Below, in pieces: positions 6,501 to 11,923 of a DNA stretch of 11,923 nucleotides. Source of the stretch: an uncultured bacterium (GTDB lineage Bacteria > Bacillota > Clostridia > Oscillospirales > Acutalibacteraceae); NCBI GenBank assembly GCA_905215855.1, contig CAJMRT010000051.1, positions 1-11,923 of the forward strand, in the 5' to 3' direction. The notes below the pieces were generated by a model. That model was not told the origin of the DNA. It made no database searches and saw only the letters and a program-made list of their open reading frames with translations. Numbering within the stretch: the stretch's first letter is position 1; each line of letters begins with the position of its first letter. The position numbers and the translations under genes are program-made.

Positions 6501-8016
6501 TCTTTTTCAATCTCCTTTCAAATCTTCTGAGGATGTAAGAAAGCACAAGTACAATTACAAGGTAAATCAATGCAACCGTAATAAGCGGGAAGAATGCCTC
6601 GTAAGTTCTTGAACGAATCATATTACCAATATATGTGATATCTGCAAGTGCAACATAACCTGCAACCGAAGTTTCTTTGAGAAGTGTAATAATTTCATTG
6701 CCGAGTGCAGGAAGAACATTTTTAATTGCCTGCGGAAGAACGACCATTGTCATTGTCTGTCTGTTGTTAAAACCGAGTGAACGGCTTGCCTCAGTCTGTC
6801 CAATGTCAACAGCCATAATACCCGAACGAACAATTTCTGCAACATAAGCGGCAGAGTTCATACCAAATGCAATGATTGCGGCAAAGATACCGTTTCTTAC
6901 AGATGCAAGAATAATGTAATACATAATCATCAACTGAACTACAACAGGTGTGCCTCTGATAACAGTAATGTAGATATTGCAAATCACATTAAAGAATTTC
7001 AGGACGCAATCACCGAAGCTCCTGCATTTTCTCTTTCCAAGCTGAATATCGTGAGTAGCTCTTACAAGAGCAATGACAAAACCGATAATAACACCGATAA
7101 TACCTGCAAACAATGTGATTTCAAGGGTTACAAGCAAACCGCTTAAAAGCTGCTGCCATCTGTTATCTGTGATGAATGTGTTTTTAAAGCTTTCGCCGAG
7201 ATTGCCGAACAAACTGCCCGACGCACTGTCGTTTACGATAATAACCTGAGTTGTGTTTGCATATGAAATTGAAAAGTCGATATTTTTTCTTCTTTCCGGT
7301 GTGTCGGTCATACCCGCCATACCGAAATCGTCTTTGCCGGTCTGAACAGCAGTGATAACAGAATCAAATTCCATATCATCAATAACAAGTTTTTTACCGA
7401 GCTTGTCACAGATTGCTGTAGCCATCATCGGATCAAGACCGACAATTTTACCGCCTTCAACATATTCATACGGTGGAAAAGCAGCGTTCGTAGCCATATG
7501 AAGTTCACCGTCATACTTGATATCCTTAGGTGATTCGTAGGGGATAGTATCGGTGTTGCCCTCTATGTAGTAGCTTTTGATTTTGTCAAGAACTCCCTCG
7601 TCTTTAAGCTCTGCAAGAGCCTTGTCGATTTTTTCGGTGAGTTCATGATTTTCCTTTGAAATGCAGATTGCATACTGCTCTTCTGCAAAAGGTTCATCAA
7701 GAATTTTTAGTCCTGCATTTGCTTTTACAAATTCCTTTGCCGGTTCACTGTCAATTACAACGCAGTCGATTTTATTCTGTGTAAGAGCTACGATAGCGTC
7801 GGCACCCTTGCTGTAACGCATAACCTTGGTGCCGTCAGCCTCATAGTCGGATACAAAAGTATCGCCGGTTGTACCTGTCTGAACACCTACGGATGCTCCC
7901 TTGATATCATCGGCGGTCTTAATTTCCTTAACCGATGAATCACCGCATCCCGTGAACAGAAAAACAGTAGAGAACAGCATTGAAATCAGTACCAATAAAG
8001 TAACTGTCTTTTTCAT
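6490..8016 (-). CDS. Amino-acid ABC importer: lipid-anchored, permuted substrate-binding domain fused to permease
   Basis: A 508-residue fusion that supplies both the external receptor and the membrane channel of a polar amino-acid importer; two copies would pair with the downstream ATPase. Residues 1-24 are a lipoprotein signal (LFTGC, lipidated C24). Residues 33-150 are the normally C-terminal half of a family-3 binding protein: DDIKGASVGVQTGTTGD, CVVIDSEPA (D89), then hinge and closing helices KIDKALAELKDEGVLDKI. Residues 168-262 are the normally N-terminal half: GELHMATNAAFPPYEY, GLDPMMATAICDKL and TDTPERRKNIDFS (R242 expected to hold the ligand carboxylate). A membrane domain follows (about 287-500), with RGTPVVVQL (354-362) and the EAA loop EASRSLGF...LPQA (409-430) that contacts the ATPase. 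The binding halves are therefore in swapped order. The ATG at 8016 has GAGGA six bases upstream. Ligand unassigned. Confidence 0.93.
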   Translation of the reverse strand: MKKTVTLLVLISMLFSTVFLFTGCGDSSVKEIKTADDIKGASVGVQTGTTGDTFVSDYEADGTKVMRYSKGADAIVALTQNKIDCVVIDSEPAKEFVKANAGLKILDEPFAEEQYAICISKENHELTEKIDKALAELKDEGVLDKIKSYYIEGNTDTIPYESPKDIKYDGELHMATNAAFPPYEYVEGGKIVGLDPMMATAICDKLGKKLVIDDMEFDSVITAVQTGKDDFGMAGMTDTPERRKNIDFSISYANTTQVIIVNDSASGSLFGNLGESFKNTFITDNRWQQLLSGLLVTLEITLFAGIIGVIIGFVIALVRATHDIQLGKRKCRSFGDCVLKFFNVICNIYITVIRGTPVVVQLMIMYYIILASVRNGIFAAIIAFGMNSAAYVAEIVRSGIMAVDIGQTEASRSLGFNNRQTMTMVVLPQAIKNVLPALGNEIITLLKETSVAGYVALADITYIGNMIRSRTYEAFFPLITVALIYLVIVLVLSYILRRFERRLKKSER

Positions 8017-8051
8017 TGTTTTCCTCTTTTTCTTTCTCTTAAAATATTTAT

Positions 8052-8078
8052 TTGCAAATCTTTATCAGATTCTTGCAA
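8052..8078 (-). other. Hairpin across the malic enzyme stop codon
   Basis: On the minus strand TTGCAAGAATCT (8078-8067) pairs with AGATTTGCAA (8061-8052), giving 10 base pairs with a two-base bulge and a 5-base loop that contains most of the stop codon. An A/T stretch without a clear T-run follows, so it is a poor terminator. It may limit read-through from the malic enzyme gene into the ABC genes or mark an mRNA processing point. I found no convincing separate promoter in the 48-base gap. Confidence 0.35.
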
Positions 8079-9235
8079 CGCCTGATTCAATTGCAGCCTT
8101 CTTAACAGCCTCAGCAACAGTTTTGCCGATTCTCTTGTCAAATGCCTCTGGAAGAATATAATCTGCGTTAAGCTCTTCATCACTTACGAGTGAAGCAATT
8201 GCAAAAGATGCGGCAACTTTCATTTCTTCGTTAATATCGCTTGCACGGCAGTCGAGAGCACCTCTGAAAATACCCGGAAAAGCAAGTACATTGTTAATCT
8301 GGTTAGGAAAGTCGCTTCTGCCTGTACCTACAACAGCCGCACCTGCCTTCTTGGCAATGTCAGGCATAATCTCAGGAGTCGGATTAGCCATAGCAAAAAG
8401 AATAGGATCTTTAGCCATTGACTTAACCATTTCTTCGCTTACACAGCCTGCGGCAGAAATTCCGAGGAATACATCAGCACCCTTCATTGCGTCTGCAAGT
8501 GAACCCTCAAGGTGAGAAAGGTTAGTAATTTCAGCCATTTCCTGTTTAACAGCGTTAAGTCTCGGATCACCCTTGCAGATAATACCCTTACTGTCGCAAA
8601 GCGTAATGTCCTTTACACCCATATTAAGAAGGTGCTTTGCAATTGCAATACCTGCCGCACCTGCACCGTTCATAACAACCTTGATTTCGTCAAGTTTCTT
8701 GTGAACAAGCTTGAGTGAGTTGATAAGACCTGCTGCAACAATAACGGCTGTACCGTGCTGGTCATCGTGGAAAATCGGAATATCGCACTTCTCTTTGAGC
8801 TTCTTTTCAATTTCAAAGCATCTCGGAGCGGCAATATCCTCAAGATTGATTCCGCCAAATGAACCGCTGATAAGGTAAATTGCATTTACAATTTCGTCAA
8901 CATCCTTACTTCTTACGCAAATAGGAAATGCGTCAACATCGCCGAATTCCTTAAAAAGCGCACATTTGCCCTCCATAACAGGCATACCTGCCTCAGGACC
9001 TATGTCGCCAAGACCGAGAACAGCTGTACCGTCGGTCACAACGGCAACAAGGTTGTTCCTTCTTGTGAGTTCAAAAGACTTGTCATAGTCTTTGAATTTC
9101 AAGACACGGTTCTGCAACGCCGGGAGTATAGGCAAGAGAGAGGTCTTCAGCCGAGTTAATCGGAACTCTTGAAATAACTTCAATCTTACCGTTCCACTCA
9201 TAGTGTTTTTTGAGTGATTCTTTTCTGATATCCAT
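8065..9235 (-). pseudogene. NAD(P)-dependent malic enzyme, reading frame broken by a one-base frameshift
   Basis: Malic enzyme oxidatively decarboxylates malate to pyruvate. The natural start is the ATG at 9235, with AAGGAG 8 bases upstream. It encodes MDIRKESLKKHYEWNGKIEV and then SLAYTPGVAEPCLEI, which is the conserved N-terminus with catalytic Tyr36. After codon 47 the frame runs into TGA (9085-9083). Dropping one base near 9094 restores EPCLEI-KDYDKSFELTRRN and an uninterrupted enzyme of 389 residues, the usual length for the small bacterial form. The second part is intact: K90 (VMEGKCALFK), metal ligands E132/D133 and D158 (FHDDQHGTA), dinucleotide site GAGAAG (190-195), and NPTPEI. An ATG at 9201 opens the downstream frame but gives a nonsense N-terminus and no Tyr, so it is not a real start. 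A recent mutation or a sequencing or assembly error are both possible. Confidence 0.9.
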
Positions 9236-9266
9236 ATCGGTAACTCCTTATAATAAATTCCCTTTC

Positions 9267-9295
9267 ATTATACCCCTAAAAAGCCGTTATATCAA
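9267..9295 (-). promoter_or_regulatory. Strong sigma-A promoter of the malic enzyme gene
   Basis: On the minus strand TTGATA (9295-9290) and a perfect TATAAT (9272-9267) are separated by 17 bases. Transcription should begin near 9260, leaving a 25-base leader that contains the AAGGAG ribosome site. This near-consensus promoter argues that the gene was under normal expression and that its frameshift is recent or artefactual. Confidence 0.7.
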
Positions 9296-9315
9296 GTAAA
9301 AATCACAAAATTCAT

Positions 9316-9344
9316 TTGACTTTTGTATAAAAAAGGTATAAAAT
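9316..9344 (+). promoter_or_regulatory. Sigma-A promoter of rnpB
   Basis: TTGACT (9316-9321) and TAAAAT (9339-9344) are spaced by 17 bases and match consensus at 5/6 positions each. The predicted start, about 7 bases on, coincides with the first base pairs of helix P1 of the RNase P RNA. It is divergent from the malic enzyme promoter. Confidence 0.65.
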
Positions 9345-9350
9345 AAGTGT

Positions 9351-9696
9351 GCGAGTGTGTTGAACAGCTGCGAGCAGCTGCCGAAAGGTACTGTGCGAGG
9401 AAAGTCCGGGCTTCACAGAGCAATAATAACGGCTAACGGCCGCCGGAGGCGACTCCAGGGATAGTGCAACAGAAAATTACCGCCATTATTATGGTAAGGA
9501 TGGAAAGGTGAGGTAAGAGCTCACCGGAGGGCAGGAGACTGCTCTGCCGTGTAAACCCTATTTGAAGCAACACCGTGGTAGGACATTATACGCTTGCTCG
9601 GCGTGTCCTTAGGAGGTGGCATTGAGCAGTTCCGGCAACGGGCTGCCAAGATAGATGGCTGTTCACGACAAAACCCGGCTTACAGACACAGTCGCA
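9351..9696 (+). ncRNA. rnpB: RNase P RNA, bacterial type A
   Basis: The catalytic RNA of ribonuclease P, which cuts the 5' leader from tRNA precursors. The universally conserved segments occur in order: GAGGAAAGTCCGGGCTTCAC (9397-9416), AGGGATAGTGCAACAGAAA (9457-9475), GGTAAGAGCTCACCG (9512-9526), TGTAAACCC (9550-9558) and GATGGCTGTTCACGACAAAA with CCCGGCTTACAG (to 9685). Helix P1 can be drawn between TGCGAGTGTGT (9350-9360) and ACACAGTCGCA (9686-9696), with a single G-G mismatch, which fixes both ends to within a few bases. The length of about 346 and the layout fit the ancestral type A fold found in Clostridia, not the type B of Bacillus. A promoter and a hairpin terminator flank it. Confidence 0.96.
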
Positions 9697-9698
9697 TA

Positions 9699-9730
9699 TT
9701 AAGGCACCTTTTATGGGTGCTTTAATATTA
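9699..9730 (+). terminator. Terminator of rnpB
   Basis: TTAAGGCACC (9699-9708) pairs with GGTGCTTTAA (9716-9725) across a 7-base loop, 10 base pairs including one G-U. The T-run is short and partly within the stem (TTTAATATTATT), but the place, directly after P1, makes the assignment likely. Confidence 0.75.
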
Positions 9731-9922
9731 TTGTCGAATCTTGGTAATTTGTATGAAAATTATGTGCTTTTGCAACCTGCTGTTTTAAAGCGCTGCATTT
9801 GTGTTGCTCTTTACCGTACTTTATGCCTGAAATCTATTGAAATTGATTTAATTTATTGGTTTCGGTCGATTGATTCGACACATTGCAGAGTTTTGAAATT
9901 AATTTGAAAGGTGTGTAAAAAT
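9731..9922 (+). promoter_or_regulatory. Amylase upstream region with paired Spo0A-box-like sequences
   Basis: This gene-free stretch lies between the rnpB terminator and the amylase start. It holds two exact copies of TGTCGAATC in opposite orientation, at 9732-9740 (plus) and 9872-9880 (minus). Both contain TGTCGAA, the core of the Spo0A recognition box. The second copy overlaps a small dyad, GTCGA-5-TCGAC (9865-9879). No good -35/-10 pair and no catabolite-response (cre) sequence was recognised. A ribosome site AAAGGTG (9907-9913) precedes the TTG start by 9 bases. Confidence 0.4.
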
Positions 9923-11923
9923 TTGAAAACAAAATCAAAAATACTCAGCGCAATATTGAGCGTGAGCATTCTGTCGGCAAGCTTATCTGCCTTTGTATCC
10001 GGTTCATTCGGTGTTCAGGCGGCAGAAAGCTCGTCATCCGTATCGGCTAATAAGTATAAGCTCAAAGATAACATTCAGGACGGTGTAATTTTACATTGTT
10101 TTGACTGGACTTATAACGATATTAAGGCTGAATTGCCTAAAATTGCAAAGGCAGGATTTACAAGTATACAGACTTCTCCGGCACAGCCAAACGGAACAGG
10201 TACTTGGTATTGGTTATATCAGCCAATTTCATTCAGTATAGGAACAAATGGTATCGGCACAAAGGCTGAACTTCAGTCGCTTTGTGATGAGGCAGAAAAG
10301 TACGGGATTAAGATTATTGTCGATGTTGTTGCTAACCATTTGAGAGGCGATCACAACAACATAGACAACGATTTAAAGCCATCCGAGTATTGGCATACCT
10401 TCGGCGGAGGTATTGACTGGAAAAACCGTTGGCAGGTAACACACGGCTCGATTGGTATGCCGGACATTGCAACCGAAAATCCATATGTTCAGCAAAAAGT
10501 CTGCAACTATGTTCAGGAACTCAAGTCGGTAGGTGTTGACGGACTTCGTTGGGACGCTGCAAAACACATTGGCGTTCCGAGCGAAGGCGACGATTTCTGG
10601 AAATCGGTAACACAGTACGGTCTTTATAACTACGGCGAAATTCTCGGCGGTCCCGATGATCGTTCGACAGGCAATGAAGATATCATGAAAGAGTATACCG
10701 ATTATATTTCTGTCACAGACAGTAACTACGGTAAAGAACTCCGTGATTCGTTTAATTCGGGCAAAGCTCCTAATTCAAGCGGAAACTGGAGTGAAAAAGG
10801 CATTTCAAACGATAAGCTTCTTTATTGGGGTGAAAGCCATGATACATGGTCAAACAACAAAGACTGGGGCTTTTCAAATGAAATGAGCCAGAATGTTATT
10901 GACCGTGCCTATGCGGTTGCTGCAAGCCGTAATAAGGTTACTGCTCTTTATTTTTCCCGTCCTTCTTCAACCAACAAAGACAGTATCAAAATGGGAGAAA
11001 AAGGCTCAACTCATTTCACCAGCAGTGAGGTTGCCCAAATCAATAAGTTCCATAATGCAATGGACGGCAAAGCTGATTACTACACCGTGTCAGACGGTTG
11101 TTCTGTAATTACCCGTAAAGACGGCGGTGCTGTTATTGTAAAAGGCAGCGGAAGCGGCGAAGTATCGGTAGAAAACGGCGGCGGTTACGCTAAACCCGGC
11201 ACATACACAGACGCTGTTTCAGGCAACACATTTACAATTACATCAAGCACAATTTCAGGTACAATAGGTTCATCAGGTATTGCTGTTGTCTATGAAGCAG
11301 AACCCGAAGAACCTTCAGCGTCGGTAACTCCGGGTTCAACAAACTACAATACTGATGAGCTCACACTTACGCTCAATTTCAAGGACGCAAAAAATGCTCA
11401 GTATTCAATAGATAACGGTGAATTTGTAAACTATACAAACGGTCAGCAGATTACAATCGGCACAAACCTTCCATACGATACAGTAACCACAGTAACAGTA
11501 AAAGCAAGCGACGGCAAGACAACATCCGATCCGGAAACATATACATATACAAAAATAGACCCGAATGCCGTAAAGGTTGTTGCTTATGATAACTCGTCAA
11601 CCAAGTGGTCAAAGGTCAATGCATATTTCTGGAGTGATGATAATAAAGAAATGACATCATGGCCGGGCAAGCAAATGACCGACAAGGGTAATAATATTTT
11701 TGATATTGAAGTGCCTGACGGTGCAGAGTATGTAATCTTCAACAACGGTGACAGTCAGACAGATGATCTCAGGATTGCGGACGGTAATAAAATTTACAGC
11801 AACGGTTCTTGGCAGAACTATTCGACTGTAAAACCTACTCAGCCGACAACAGCTCCAACCACAACTGTTCAGCCGACAACAGCTCCAACCACAACTGTTC
11901 AGCCGACAACAGCTCCAACCACA
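9923..11923 (+). CDS. Secreted GH13 alpha-amylase with CBM26 starch-binding module (3' end beyond window)
   Basis: An extracellular enzyme that cleaves alpha-1,4 bonds in starch. The frame is open from a TTG at 9923 (AAAGGTG 9 bases before) to the window edge, 667 codons. Residues 1-33 are a signal peptide (cut near VQA-A). The GH13 catalytic barrel spans about 47-380, with region I DVVANH (134-139), region II GVDGLRWDAAKH with R209 and nucleophile D211, acid/base E239 (YNYGEIL) and D307 (GESHDT). A beta-sheet C-domain follows to about 458. Residues 465-545 form a Thr/Ser-rich beta-sandwich-like module, and residues 549-634 resemble CBM26 (KVNAYFWSDDN, SWPGKQM, YVIFNNGD). The rest is a TTAPTT-type linker, so at least one more module, perhaps a dockerin or cell-wall anchor, must lie beyond. 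Similar layouts occur in ruminal and gut starch degraders. Confidence 0.93.
   Translation, partial: MKTKSKILSAILSVSILSASLSAFVSGSFGVQAAESSSSVSANKYKLKDNIQDGVILHCFDWTYNDIKAELPKIAKAGFTSIQTSPAQPNGTGTWYWLYQPISFSIGTNGIGTKAELQSLCDEAEKYGIKIIVDVVANHLRGDHNNIDNDLKPSEYWHTFGGGIDWKNRWQVTHGSIGMPDIATENPYVQQKVCNYVQELKSVGVDGLRWDAAKHIGVPSEGDDFWKSVTQYGLYNYGEILGGPDDRSTGNEDIMKEYTDYISVTDSNYGKELRDSFNSGKAPNSSGNWSEKGISNDKLLYWGESHDTWSNNKDWGFSNEMSQNVIDRAYAVAASRNKVTALYFSRPSSTNKDSIKMGEKGSTHFTSSEVAQINKFHNAMDGKADYYTVSDGCSVITRKDGGAVIVKGSGSGEVSVENGGGYAKPGTYTDAVSGNTFTITSSTISGTIGSSGIAVVYEAEPEEPSASVTPGSTNYNTDELTLTLNFKDAKNAQYSIDNGEFVNYTNGQQITIGTNLPYDTVTTVTVKASDGKTTSDPETYTYTKIDPNAVKVVAYDNSSTKWSKVNAYFWSDDNKEMTSWPGKQMTDKGNNIFDIEVPDGAEYVIFNNGDSQTDDLRIADGNKIYSNGSWQNYSTVKPTQPTTAPTTTVQPTTAPTTTVQPTTAPTT
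11840..11923 (+). repeat. 30-bp tandem repeat encoding a Thr/Pro linker
   Basis: Copies at 11840-11869 and 11870-11899 are identical, and a third runs from 11900 to the window edge (24 bases, still identical). Each encodes QPTTAPTTTV in frame with the amylase. Perfect identity at synonymous positions points to recent slippage or unequal recombination. The array probably continues outside the window. Confidence 0.92.

Noticed and set aside
8017..8064. Separate promoter for the ABC transporter genes
   Set aside because: No -35/-10 pair with acceptable spacing was found in the 48-base gap; transcription from the malic enzyme promoter or from within that gene seems more likely.
8065..9201. Malic enzyme starting at the ATG at 9201
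   Set aside because: The first 35 or so residues match nothing in the family, have no ribosome site, and lack the catalytic Tyr, whereas the other frame from 9235 supplies all of these.
9781..9815. Catabolite-response (cre) site upstream of the amylase
   Set aside because: The AAAGCGCT core matches only half of the consensus and the other half fails at several positions.
9713..9907. 64-codon open frame between rnpB and the amylase
   Set aside because: It begins inside the rnpB terminator, has no ribosome site and no recognisable protein features.
11840..11923. Possible CRISPR array at the right edge
   Set aside because: The 30-base units are directly adjacent with no spacers and stay in frame with the amylase as a Thr/Pro linker.

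Overview
The window looks like chromosome from a low-GC, endospore-forming gut Firmicute, probably a Ruminococcus-like member of the Oscillospiraceae (Clostridia). The grounds are the adjacent spoIVB-spo0A sporulation pair, a type-A RNase P RNA, AT-rich DNA with good Shine-Dalgarno sites, and a secreted GH13 amylase carrying a CBM26 starch-binding module and a Thr/Pro linker, as in starch degraders such as R. bromii. The genus is an inference. No phage, transposon or CRISPR array was seen.

Layout. 1-649 (-): spo0A, running off the left edge. 798-1829 (-): spoIVB. 1996-4383 (+): a P-type cation ATPase, overlapped by cca (4361-5707, +), the tRNA CCA-adding enzyme. A bidirectional terminator at 5710-5750 separates cca from a convergent block on the minus strand: the ATPase of an amino-acid ABC importer (5760-6500), its substrate-binding/permease fusion (6490-8016), and upstream a malic enzyme gene (8065-9235) broken by one extra base near 9094. 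rnpB (about 9351-9696, +) is divergent from the malic enzyme gene. A 220-base intergenic stretch with paired Spo0A-box-like sequences leads to a secreted alpha-amylase (9923 to the right edge, +), which stops inside a tandemly repeated linker.

How the genes work together. SpoIVB is the forespore protease that triggers sigma-K activation, and Spo0A is the master sporulation regulator. The two ABC genes make a complete two-polypeptide polar amino-acid importer. The malic enzyme links malate and pyruvate metabolism. The amylase starts extracellular starch breakdown. Exact TGTCGAATC 9-mers upstream of the amylase raise the possibility that Spo0A also influences starch use.

Most notable observation. 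The substrate-binding domain fused to the ABC permease is in permuted order. The segment that is normally C-terminal (lobe 2 plus closing helices) comes first, and the segment that is normally N-terminal (lobe 1) follows, directly before the membrane domain. Each half occurs once and keeps its ligand-binding motifs, so it reads as a natural circular permutant rather than a broken tandem. Other points are a Pro-Lys-Gly-Met sequence where P-type ATPases usually have Pro-Glu-Gly/Ala, the malic enzyme frameshift, a dyad between the -35 and -10 of the spo0A promoter, and overlapping divergent promoters between spoIVB and the ATPase.
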